64,000 nucleotides of DNA, taken from positions 354,938 through 418,937 of the forward strand of contig NZ_JACGWA010000002.1 in assembly GCF_014077505.1 (NCBI RefSeq). Reading direction: 5' to 3'. A program made the translations under genes and the position numbers. Position 1 is the first letter of the stretch. Each line of letters opens with the position of its first letter. The notes below the pieces were generated by a model. It had not been told where the DNA came from. It made no database searches and was given only the letters and a program-made list of their open reading frames with translations. The DNA is from Colwellia sp. BRX10-3 (GTDB lineage: Bacteria; Pseudomonadota; Gammaproteobacteria; Enterobacterales; Alteromonadaceae). Below, in pieces: positions 45,389 through 54,357 of the stretch.

Positions 45389-48300
45389 ATGATGAGATTA
45401 TTAGAATCAAAATTACTAGAGTCGGATGTTGTAGAATTAATATTAGAAAATCCATCAGCAACTTCATTTAATTGGCTTGTCGGTGAGAGCGTCGAGTTAT
45501 TTGAAGATCATGGTTTGTTCTACCTTAAGCAAGGTGATTATTTTGAAGAAGTGACATTTTCTAACTTGTCATTAGCTAGGGCTGTGAATAACAATGATCC
45601 CCAAGTTGTGCTTGCTGTTATTTGTTATAAAAATGCTTCTGCAGTTGCCGTAAAGTTCATGTACTTACGTAACCTAAGCCCTGAAAAGGTGACAATAAAT
45701 CTTGACCCCTCTTCAATTAGCGCCATAGCAAAAGAGTCTGGAGTCGAACTTACCTTCGCGGCAACACAACAGTGGTTTGAGCAGACGTTCTATTTTAATT
45801 ATCAACAACAAAATGCCATGTTATGTGAGTTTAATGCAACGGCGCTAGGAGATAGTTTTAAAATTATTGGTGAAAAATATGCTGCTAACATTATTAAGAA
45901 TGATAAATCGTGGTACATCAACACCGTAATACCATTAAATAGGCCCCCCGAAAAATTAACTATGTTTTGTGGTGAACATCAGTTAGTCGAATATAGCTCA
46001 AATCATGGAATTAATGAGCCAACGCAGCAATTGATGCTTGATCAGCACACCAAAGAACATGGTAGCTATTTTCAATTATGGCTTAAGTATTCAGAAACTC
46101 ACTGGCAACAAGCGTCTCGTATAGCCAAATCTGCTGGATTTTTATCTTATACTGAGTGTAAATCTATTTCCGATGAAAAAATTAGATTTCGTTTTATTTT
46201 AGGCGAAGTCTCAATTAAGAATTTTCTCAATAAATATATAGCTGAATTAGAAAATATCGGTGAACGATTTAACATCGATAACTTAGAATTACAGGTAGCG
46301 GACGTTGCACCAGACTATTTAACTGAGGTTGATCAGGCGTTAGATTTACCTGCGAAACATGGTGGAAAGCCTAATTGGTTAAAGGAATTGAAATTTACTA
46401 ATGGCGTGTTAGAAGGAACTCTCAAAGAAAGGGCACCGAGTAAGGGGGCTATCTTCATATCTCTTAATGGTATTAAAACAGCACAAGAACGTAAAATGTC
46501 AGCGTTTAATTCACTCCGCCAAGGCAATAATCCATTGCCACAAATTAAACATATTTTTGAAGGGTTACAGCCTCCACAGCAAAGACCTAAACGTATTAAG
46601 GCATTATCAAAAAAAGCTAAAGCGCGCTTTAAGAGTGATCCTACTAGGCAGCAAGAGAAAGCACTAAAGATAGCGTTAAACACACCGGATATTGCTTTAA
46701 TTATCGGTCCACCAGGAACGGGTAAAACACAAGTTATCTCTGCATTACAACAACGTATCGCCGAAGAAGGAGATAAATTTGGTTCGCCGATTCAACATCA
46801 AGTACTACTCAGCAGCTATCAGCATGATGCTGTCACTAACGTTGTCGATAGGTCGGGTGTCTTTGGGTTGCCAGCATTAAAAGTTGGCGGACGAGAGAAA
46901 AATAGAAACTCGGGTTCGGGAATATCACAGTGGGCCCAGCAGCGTATTGATAGCTTAAGTCCTGATATTAGCGATGAATTACAAAAATTTTCAGAATATA
47001 AATTATTTGAGTCAATCAATGAACTCGTATTATCAATTCGTCTTGCCACTACTCCTAGCGACCTTAAATTCTTGTTATTATCGTTAAGAAAAAAACTTAA
47101 TGAGTGGCAAATTGATTATGGCTTTAATATCAAAGCATCAATTCTAGATGGTATTGACGCTTTAACAGAAAGGTTTTCAAGCTTGCCTTGTCTCAATCTA
47201 TCTAAAGAACAAAGAACATTATTATATCGTAAGGTTAGAGGGCTAAGAACAACCGATATCGCATTTAATGATGATGGCTTGTTACGAGCGAATAGCTTGT
47301 TACAAATCTTAGAGTCATTAGAAGAAACCCAAAAGTACGCCCAAAAAGTAAAAACGCTAATAAATGATGGTGCTAGTTTCTCACAATACGAATCAGTTAA
47401 ACAAGGTTTACTAGAAGGTTTGAAATTACCTTATGTGATACCAGGTGCACGTCATGTGACAGAAAAAGAGATTGATAATTTAGAACTGTTACAAGAAGAT
47501 CTAGAGCTGACATTCACTACCAACCCTACGTTAGGGAAACTATATTTTCGACAGCAATATATAGATACATTACGCAATCAACCAGCCGTAGTTGAACGAT
47601 CAATTGCAGAATACGTTACGGTACTCGGTGCTACTTGTCAGCAAGCTGCTGGCGACAAAATGGTATCACTCAAATCAGTTGAACAAAGTGAAAACATCAA
47701 GTTTGATTCCGTGATCGTTGACGAGGCAGCTCGTGCTAATCCACTTGATCTAATGATACCCATGGCCATGGCAAGAACGCGCATAGTGCTGGTGGGCGAC
47801 CATAAACAATTACCACATATGCTTGAACCTCAAGTTGAGAAAGAACTACAAGACAAAAATGAAATAGAAATCACTAGTCATGAATTACTCAAGCAAAGTT
47901 TATTTGAGCGGCTATATCATGATTTAACAAAATTTGAGAACGAGGGTGGGCCAAAGCGAGTTGTGATGCTAGATACTCAGTTTCGAATGCACCCGGTGCT
48001 TGGTGAATTCCACAGTAAAGAATTTTATGAATCGGCAGGTTTACCGGCTGTTAAGCCTGGTTTAAAAGATAAGGACTTTCCGTTAGATGTGCCTAATTAT
48101 GAAGGGAAATTAGCTGCTTGGATAGATGTTGGAGCAGCAGAGGGGAAAATGGGTAAATCAAATGGATCAAAATACCGGCAATGCGAAGCAGTTATTGTCG
48201 CCCAAGAAGCTGCTAATATTCTAAACGAACGTCCTGATTTGTCAGTTGGGATTATTACATTTTATGCGGCGCAGCGTGATCGGATACAATACCTTATGGT

Positions 48301-48703
48301 CGATAAAGGAATAATGAAAAAGACCTTTGACGAATATGAGCCTGCTACAGGTTATGACCAGCTATCTAATGGTGATGAACGCTTTCGTGTTGGTTCAGTC
48401 GACGCGTTTCAGGGGAAAGAATTTGATGTTGTTTTACTGTCCACAGTGAGATCTTGGCGCCCAGGTACTTCATTTAATAGTGACGATATTAATAACCAGC
48501 TTGGTTTTTTAAGAATTATTAATCGCATCAATGTCGCTATGAGTAGGCAAAAGCGGTTATTAATTGTTGTCGGCGACCAATCACTAGCCAATCCTGAGTT
48601 AGCGAAAATAATCGAGTTTGAAGATGGAACAAAGCAACAAGTGTTGCCAGGTTTCAATGCATTTTATCAATTATGTCAAGGAGAGCATGGCTGTGTTCGC
48701 TGA
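45389..48703 (+). CDS. SF1 (COG1112-like) DNA2/NAM7-type helicase
   Basis: The 1104-residue protein has a ~430-residue N-terminal region of unknown fold, then an SF1B-like helicase. Walker A is GPPGTGKT near 440-447, motif II DEAAR near 777, GDHKQLPHM near 800, QFRMHP near 862, motif V VGSVDAFQGKEFDVVLLS and motif VI NVAMSRQKRLL near 1055. The start is the first ATG of ATGATG, preceded by GAGGT. Helicases of this class are paired with a Ser/Thr kinase in Mokosh defence systems. Here the two are separate adjacent genes. The stop overlaps the start of the next gene by 17 bp. Confidence 0.9.
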   Translation: MMRLLESKLLESDVVELILENPSATSFNWLVGESVELFEDHGLFYLKQGDYFEEVTFSNLSLARAVNNNDPQVVLAVICYKNASAVAVKFMYLRNLSPEKVTINLDPSSISAIAKESGVELTFAATQQWFEQTFYFNYQQQNAMLCEFNATALGDSFKIIGEKYAANIIKNDKSWYINTVIPLNRPPEKLTMFCGEHQLVEYSSNHGINEPTQQLMLDQHTKEHGSYFQLWLKYSETHWQQASRIAKSAGFLSYTECKSISDEKIRFRFILGEVSIKNFLNKYIAELENIGERFNIDNLELQVADVAPDYLTEVDQALDLPAKHGGKPNWLKELKFTNGVLEGTLKERAPSKGAIFISLNGIKTAQERKMSAFNSLRQGNNPLPQIKHIFEGLQPPQQRPKRIKALSKKAKARFKSDPTRQQEKALKIALNTPDIALIIGPPGTGKTQVISALQQRIAEEGDKFGSPIQHQVLLSSYQHDAVTNVVDRSGVFGLPALKVGGREKNRNSGSGISQWAQQRIDSLSPDISDELQKFSEYKLFESINELVLSIRLATTPSDLKFLLLSLRKKLNEWQIDYGFNIKASILDGIDALTERFSSLPCLNLSKEQRTLLYRKVRGLRTTDIAFNDDGLLRANSLLQILESLEETQKYAQKVKTLINDGASFSQYESVKQGLLEGLKLPYVIPGARHVTEKEIDNLELLQEDLELTFTTNPTLGKLYFRQQYIDTLRNQPAVVERSIAEYVTVLGATCQQAAGDKMVSLKSVEQSENIKFDSVIVDEAARANPLDLMIPMAMARTRIVLVGDHKQLPHMLEPQVEKELQDKNEIEITSHELLKQSLFERLYHDLTKFENEGGPKRVVMLDTQFRMHPVLGEFHSKEFYESAGLPAVKPGLKDKDFPLDVPNYEGKLAAWIDVGAAEGKMGKSNGSKYRQCEAVIVAQEAANILNERPDLSVGIITFYAAQRDRIQYLMVDKGIMKKTFDEYEPATGYDQLSNGDERFRVGSVDAFQGKEFDVVLLSTVRSWRPGTSFNSDDINNQLGFLRIINRINVAMSRQKRLLIVVGDQSLANPELAKIIEFEDGTKQQVLPGFNAFYQLCQGEHGCVR

Positions 48704-50165
48704 TACTTATCTTTTACAAACAAAGCAGCCAGACTATGATGCCAAGTCGATGTTATGGCCAGTGCATATGTGGCAGGTGTATACCAATAGTCCAAAAGGA
48801 AGAGAGCTAAACATATTTGAAAAAACAATTTTACAACTGTTTAATGTTTCAGAGAAACGTAATTTAAAAAATGGAGACATAGCTAACTGGCTAGGGCTAG
48901 AAACTGACATGGTAAGCTATATTATCACCGCGCAGCTTATACCTAACGGTTGGTTAACTGAAAAAGGGCAAGTGACAGAAAGCGGTACTAAAATACTCGA
49001 TAACGAGGTTAATGATAGTTTAACCACGGCCTATGTATTCCAGTGTGCAATTACCCAACAATGGTTTCCAAGAGTATGTTTTAATCTTGAAGAAATATAT
49101 TCAAATAATAACTCGGGCAGGCCTAAATTTAAATTTAAGCGAGCGAGTAATTATGTGTCAGCACCTTTTGTTATTGCTTCAAGAAGACTTGAATCAACGC
49201 CACCAACCGAAGAAGACTTGAAGTCAATTTCGACTGATTTTCAAGATGCTATTTATATTGCCAAAAACACCCGTGATAACGATGAATGGCAGCCTTCACA
49301 GTCTAAAATTGACAGACTAACGCTCGCACCGCAAGGTGCAACACCCGCTTATTTAACCGTTTGGGGTGATACTCAAATGAGCTTTGAATGGACGTTATAT
49401 GATCCATTTGGCGTTTCAACTAAAGCTAAATGGATGAAAGAACTATTTCAACAAGGATGTAAGTCCAATAAAGCGTTAGGCCAATTTGCACTTGCAGCAC
49501 TTGATGTAGGTAATGAGAAAATGGATTATGAAGAAGCTTGTTTAAATTTTGCAGAAAAAGCTAACTTTACAGTGTTAGTTAAATATCCTAACGCAAAAAA
49601 AATACCAGGGTTAACTGATGCTCTTTTTGAAATGTTTGAAGTCTATGAAAGAATTTCTCATGAAATATCGCCTCATAACAGCTCGAAAGCAAAATTAATT
49701 GTTAGCTGTGGTCAGGTTCTCGAAGTAGTTTGTACGCAGGTATTAACAGACTATGTGTTAGAGAACCCTTACGAGTTACCCAAACCTCATACTAAAAATG
49801 GCACTGAGATCATTAAACATTTGATAGCAGAAGCGACAGGCATGTCAGTTGATATGTTAAACCAGTCTACTAAGGTTCAACCCTCAAAAATCTTTAGTGC
49901 TGCGAAAGGTAAAAATAGTTCGCTTAGAGCGCAGCTGGTAGCCATTTTTATATCAATGGGTAATCATCGACAGCATCCACTAAAGTTTCTGCTTGATGAT
50001 CAAACATATTTTAAGCGCTTTTACGCATTAACCTTTTTACGTGATGGTTGCGCGCACAAAAATCCCCCTAAGGTATCAATAAGAACAGTTGATAGCGCTG
50101 TAGATTTGATTGACACTTTTTTAACCAAATTATTTAATGGAATAGAGAACAATGGCCGGAAATAA
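48687..50165 (+). CDS. Uncharacterised protein with C-terminal HEPN-like RxxxxH motif
   Basis: The ATG at 48687 is chosen because AAGGAG (48678-48683) precedes it; the frame extends back to 48618 inside the helicase gene. The product has 492 residues. The N-terminal ~100 residues look like a winged helix (GDIANWLGLETDMVSYIITAQ). The C-terminal ~180 residues resemble the Abi-C/HEPN type and contain Arg452-Asp-Gly-Cys-Ala-His457, an Rx4H motif as in HEPN ribonucleases, followed by KNPP. If real, this would be the RNA-cleaving effector of the operon. Motif-only evidence; the middle ~200 residues are not recognised. Confidence 0.72.
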   Translation: MAVFADTYLLQTKQPDYDAKSMLWPVHMWQVYTNSPKGRELNIFEKTILQLFNVSEKRNLKNGDIANWLGLETDMVSYIITAQLIPNGWLTEKGQVTESGTKILDNEVNDSLTTAYVFQCAITQQWFPRVCFNLEEIYSNNNSGRPKFKFKRASNYVSAPFVIASRRLESTPPTEEDLKSISTDFQDAIYIAKNTRDNDEWQPSQSKIDRLTLAPQGATPAYLTVWGDTQMSFEWTLYDPFGVSTKAKWMKELFQQGCKSNKALGQFALAALDVGNEKMDYEEACLNFAEKANFTVLVKYPNAKKIPGLTDALFEMFEVYERISHEISPHNSSKAKLIVSCGQVLEVVCTQVLTDYVLENPYELPKPHTKNGTEIIKHLIAEATGMSVDMLNQSTKVQPSKIFSAAKGKNSSLRAQLVAIFISMGNHRQHPLKFLLDDQTYFKRFYALTFLRDGCAHKNPPKVSIRTVDSAVDLIDTFLTKLFNGIENNGRK

Positions 50166-52512
50166 AAATAAAGCTAAAAATAAAGTAAGCATACCAGTAG
50201 TACAAAGAAAGCCCGTAAACCAAACCGGTATTTTAAAAGGATTATTTAGTAAAGTCGGTATAGCATTAGATCCTGAGCTTGAAAGTAAGCTTAATGAAGA
50301 ACAAGATATTCAACTGTCAGGACTTATAACAACGCTTAACAAATCGATTACCGAAAATGAAAAGAACCAAGCGGAATTAATCAGTCAAAAGCAAGAGCTT
50401 GAAAAGGACGTTACTGCGCTTGAAACGCGTAAACAGCACGTTATGCAAGAAGATAAGGCGTTAACGATATCACGCCAGGCAATAGAGAAAAAGTCAACGT
50501 CGCTGCTACATCGCGAAGGTGAATGTGCCAACATTGAAGCGCAACTAATAGAGCGCGAAGCCAATGCACAAGCTGGATTTGTGCGTGAGCGTCAAGAATC
50601 ACTTGCCACAATGAAACAAAGCTTTAACGAACTACAACAAAATTTAAGTGCGTTAGAACAGCAGAAACTTAAAAATGACGTTGACTTAATTTCCCATCAG
50701 CGCCAACAAGCAACAGAGTTTGAATCTCAACTGCAATCTAACTTATCTAATGAAGTTGAACATTTAAACACTGAAAGACGTTCTTTTGAGAAGCTACAGC
50801 AAAAGTTAAAAGAAGATCAAATAGAATTAAATACAGCTAAACATCAATTTAATGAACAGCTAAGTCAGCAAAAATTAGCAGCGCAAGCTTTACAGCAGGA
50901 GTTGGCCCAGGAGTTTAAATATAAAGAGCAGCAGCTTACACAACAACTCGAATTACTTGATACACATCGCCAACGAGATATAGCTAAAGTTAAACTACTG
51001 CAACAAAAGATAGCGGGATTTTCTGAATTAGAACGCGAAGCTAAGATGCGTGAATTCTCACAGCCTAGCGATGTATTAGAACATCTTGACAACGTTGAGC
51101 AAGAATTAAAAGAGGCTCGTTCAAAACTAAAAGGACGCTCCGAGACAGATCTTGAAGACGAACTAGAGTATTTCAAAGAAATAGCCGAAGAGAAAACTGA
51201 AACACTAGACAACATGCGACAAGACTTAGATGAGGCGCAAGCAAAAGCACGAAAAAATCAGCTCAGTATCCGTGAAAAACAAGAATTACAATCACAAAAC
51301 ACAGTGTTGGAACTGCATAATAAAACACTAAAAGTATCCATCGAAAGCCTTAAAGCAACCTTAGATGATCTCATCGACAAGCAACAGTCACAGCAAGCCT
51401 TTAGTGAACTCACCAAAATGGATAGAAAATTTGCAGAGCCTGTAGCGGTAACAGGTACCTCATCTTTAAGTGAATTTACTAATGAACTACAGCATCGTAT
51501 TGCTAACGCTGAAAAAGGTGTCACGCTTTATTACGATATTAATGATCTTCGTAAATTTGTAGCAGGCCTTGCCATGAGTCAATTACATGTCTTTGAGGGG
51601 ATATCTGGTACAGGTAAAACCAGTTTGGTAAAGGCCTTTGCTAAAGCCGTTGGAGGACATGTGACAACCGTTCCGGTACAAGCTGGTTGGCGCGACAGAG
51701 ATGATTTATTAGGTCATTTTAATGCATTTGAAAAGCGCTATTATGAAAAAGAATGCTTACAAGGGCTTTATCGAGCGCATACACCTAGTTACAAAAATAG
51801 GTTTAATATAATTTTACTTGATGAAATGAATCTTTCTCGCCCTGAACAATACTTTGCTGAGTTTCTATCCGCCATAGAAATGCGTGATGGCGAACGAAAT
51901 ATAGTATTGATGGACTCAAGTGTTGCTAGCCCACCTAAATACTTTTTCGAAGATCGCAAAATACCACTGGCAAGTAATACGTGGTTTATGGGAACAGCTA
52001 ATCATGACGAAACAACGTTTGAATTTGCAGACAAGACCCATGATCGTTCATTTATGATGGAACTTAAACGTCAACATAAACCTGAAAATTGGCAACCCAA
52101 TAAAGTGGCTAAAGCGACCATTGATATTCAATCGGTTAGAGCTCTCTTTGACGAAGCAGTATCACAGCATAAAAATGAAGTGAATAAATTACTAACTAAA
52201 CTCAAAGAATCAGACTTTACTAAGGTATTAGAAAATGATTTTGGCATAGGTTGGGGCAATCGATTTGAAACTCAAGCTCTACGGTTTATTTCTGTTTATA
52301 TCGAATGTGGTGGTGAAGCGATTAAAGCACTTGAACATTTACTTATCACTCGTGTACTACGTAAAGGCAAGGTGTTGGATCGTTTTGATATATCTCAAGT
52401 AAAATTGGACAAGTTACTTAAAGCTTTAGAAACACTGTTGGGTAATGACTGTGATGAATCTTCACACATATTAATGACAGAAACCGAGATTAAAGCAGAA
52501 GGTGTTTTTTAA
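50152..52512 (+). CDS. Coiled-coil McrB-like AAA+ ATPase
   Basis: The 786-residue protein has a very long coiled coil (about residues 50-430, rich in Glu, Gln and Leu) followed by an AAA+ domain of the McrB type. Walker A is GISGTGKTS near 482-490, Walker B with the McrB-like LDEMNLSRPEQYF near 553-565, and sensor-1 MGTANHDETT near 618. The coiled coil takes the place of the DNA-binding domain of classical McrB. Start and end overlap the neighbours (14 bp upstream; one base downstream, TAATG). It probably forms a ring with the next protein. Confidence 0.87.
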   Translation: MAGNKNKAKNKVSIPVVQRKPVNQTGILKGLFSKVGIALDPELESKLNEEQDIQLSGLITTLNKSITENEKNQAELISQKQELEKDVTALETRKQHVMQEDKALTISRQAIEKKSTSLLHREGECANIEAQLIEREANAQAGFVRERQESLATMKQSFNELQQNLSALEQQKLKNDVDLISHQRQQATEFESQLQSNLSNEVEHLNTERRSFEKLQQKLKEDQIELNTAKHQFNEQLSQQKLAAQALQQELAQEFKYKEQQLTQQLELLDTHRQRDIAKVKLLQQKIAGFSELEREAKMREFSQPSDVLEHLDNVEQELKEARSKLKGRSETDLEDELEYFKEIAEEKTETLDNMRQDLDEAQAKARKNQLSIREKQELQSQNTVLELHNKTLKVSIESLKATLDDLIDKQQSQQAFSELTKMDRKFAEPVAVTGTSSLSEFTNELQHRIANAEKGVTLYYDINDLRKFVAGLAMSQLHVFEGISGTGKTSLVKAFAKAVGGHVTTVPVQAGWRDRDDLLGHFNAFEKRYYEKECLQGLYRAHTPSYKNRFNIILLDEMNLSRPEQYFAEFLSAIEMRDGERNIVLMDSSVASPPKYFFEDRKIPLASNTWFMGTANHDETTFEFADKTHDRSFMMELKRQHKPENWQPNKVAKATIDIQSVRALFDEAVSQHKNEVNKLLTKLKESDFTKVLENDFGIGWGNRFETQALRFISVYIECGGEAIKALEHLLITRVLRKGKVLDRFDISQVKLDKLLKALETLLGNDCDESSHILMTETEIKAEGVF

Positions 52513-54263
52513 TGCAGCTATTTTCACGCCTAAGTGGCGAGTTAATACCATTTGATAAAAACATGACACTACCGTCAGGGTTTTATGCCCTGATGGATGG
52601 CGCACAACAAGTCATTCTATTTGATGATGGCAGTGGAGCGTATCATCAGGATGATATTGACATATTATTTAATCAAGATGAACGTAGTCAAACCGATAAA
52701 GATAAAGTAAACAATGAAGAGGCACTAAATATAACCTTTGATGCGATAGCGCATATCATTGACAAATACGAAGATAATTCTATTGTAAAATTTAGTCACT
52801 TATTACCACCAGAGGTAGCGGAATTTATCGCGCCGACCGATTTAGATCAAGCCATTATGTCAGGGTTTAGTAATGGTGTATTTCAAACGATAAACCAACG
52901 CCCCAGGATGAGCATGCGTTATGATGTTGAACTCATGGCAACAAGCCGTGTAAAGCGTTATGCCTCAAACTATCAAGCGCACCTAGTCGCTCATTCTGAA
53001 TGTTGGCAGCAACGTACGTTCACAGGAATTATTCCTAAAAAACTCAAAGGACAAGTCAGCGAAGATGAAATCGTTATTTATGAAAATAAAGTATATGCCC
53101 GGTTAATTGATAACTTATTGCGATACTTAGCAAGCGCACAAGCACGTATTCAACAAATATTGGATGTGATAGCAGAATTTGGTGAGCTTGATGCACAAAA
53201 TAATATTCATCATTACATTACTCAAATAACAAAAGACTGGGGCCGAGCATATGAAGCTGCTGATGTGCGCGAATTAGCACAAAAAAGTAAAGAACAAATG
53301 GATATTGTTCAGCAATATCGCGCTAAACTAATTCAGATGAAAAATGGTGTACTGTATCGGTCAATACCTCAAAATCTACAGGTAGGAATTGCGCTAAAGC
53401 CCACTAATATTTTAGCTCATGATGACAATTACCGTCGTTTAGCTGCAATATGGCGAACGTGGTCGAAAGTGTCAGCAAAAACCCGTCTTAACCCTCAACA
53501 AATGTTAGCTATGAAGCAGAAAAGACAGCTAGATTATACACATTATGTATCTACTATTATTAAACAAATCTTCGCTGATATAGGATGGAAAACAAACACC
53601 GAGATGACAAGTATTGATATTAATTCAAGCTTGAGCATAAGGGTTAATAGACCTCAACAAGGGTGTTTCGAATTTAGTCATAATCACCAACATATAGCGC
53701 GGATTATAGTTAGTGCAGAACCATTACAAGTAAGTGATTTACTACCCGCTTACGATGATAAAACTCTCATCATCTCTCCCCAAATAAGAGCAGAGGAAAT
53801 TTTCGATACAATCGTTGAATTATCGCCTTTAAACCTTCACGCAAAAGAAGCACTTTCAAGACTTATCGTGAAAAGTGTATGGAGATGGTTATTGGGTGTA
53901 TTTATTGAGCCGTTACAAAGTAAATTACCAACTCCTATAGAGCATGCATTATCTGATAATAGGTCAATATACACGCCATTAACCCAAGAACAGACTTATG
54001 TTATTGCCCAACAGGCTAATAAAGTACTTGTTGAAAAAATCGAGTTTAAAAACGCGATTGCCACCTTTGTACGCCATTGTCCTTATTGTGGAAAAGAAGG
54101 TGATAAACATTCATTTGTAACTAAATCTAGTGGTTATTTTAAAGGCCAGTGTAATGATAGGTCATGTAACTCAGTATGGGTGCATGACCAAAACAAAGAT
54201 ACTTTCTTTAAACTAAATAATGGGGGAGATAAAGATGGTAGGTTCGCATTTTCAATACTTTAG
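52512..54263 (+). CDS. McrC-like DUF2357 protein with C-terminal zinc ribbon
   Basis: The 583-residue protein begins one base inside the AAA+ gene. Residues about 120-210 carry the DUF2357 pattern (MRYDVELMATSRVKRYASNY ... EDEIVIYENKVYARLIDNLLRYL), as in McrC-type partners. A classical McrC ends with a PD-(D/E)xK nuclease; I cannot find one here. The C-terminus is instead a zinc ribbon with CPYCG (about 515-519) and a later CNDRSC. The operon may therefore use another component, such as the HEPN-like protein, as its effector. It is the last gene of the block; an inverted AAGCTTGTGAAGT repeat follows at 54275. Confidence 0.78.
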   Translation: MQLFSRLSGELIPFDKNMTLPSGFYALMDGAQQVILFDDGSGAYHQDDIDILFNQDERSQTDKDKVNNEEALNITFDAIAHIIDKYEDNSIVKFSHLLPPEVAEFIAPTDLDQAIMSGFSNGVFQTINQRPRMSMRYDVELMATSRVKRYASNYQAHLVAHSECWQQRTFTGIIPKKLKGQVSEDEIVIYENKVYARLIDNLLRYLASAQARIQQILDVIAEFGELDAQNNIHHYITQITKDWGRAYEAADVRELAQKSKEQMDIVQQYRAKLIQMKNGVLYRSIPQNLQVGIALKPTNILAHDDNYRRLAAIWRTWSKVSAKTRLNPQQMLAMKQKRQLDYTHYVSTIIKQIFADIGWKTNTEMTSIDINSSLSIRVNRPQQGCFEFSHNHQHIARIIVSAEPLQVSDLLPAYDDKTLIISPQIRAEEIFDTIVELSPLNLHAKEALSRLIVKSVWRWLLGVFIEPLQSKLPTPIEHALSDNRSIYTPLTQEQTYVIAQQANKVLVEKIEFKNAIATFVRHCPYCGKEGDKHSFVTKSSGYFKGQCNDRSCNSVWVHDQNKDTFFKLNNGGDKDGRFAFSIL

Positions 54264-54274
54264 CAAAAATATAT

Positions 54275-54287
54275 ACTTCACAAGCTT
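54275..54287. repeat. ACTTCACAAGCTT repeat, right of the kinase/Mcr-like block
   Basis: Thirteen bases identical to the reverse complement of AAGCTTGTGAAGT at 42522-42534 and 42011-42023. It begins 11 bp after the last stop codon of the block. Together the copies bracket the seven-gene operon in inverted orientation. Confidence 0.5.
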
Positions 54288-54357
54288 GTTAACGTCAAAA
54301 AGTTTGTAACATCAATATCATATGATCCTAGTTAATAACAATTAAATAGGATCGTAT

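Noticed and set aside
50865..51524. Minus-strand Ser/Cys-rich frames opposite the coiled-coil gene
   Set aside because: These are shadows of the Glu/Gln-rich coiled-coil coding sequence on the plus strand.
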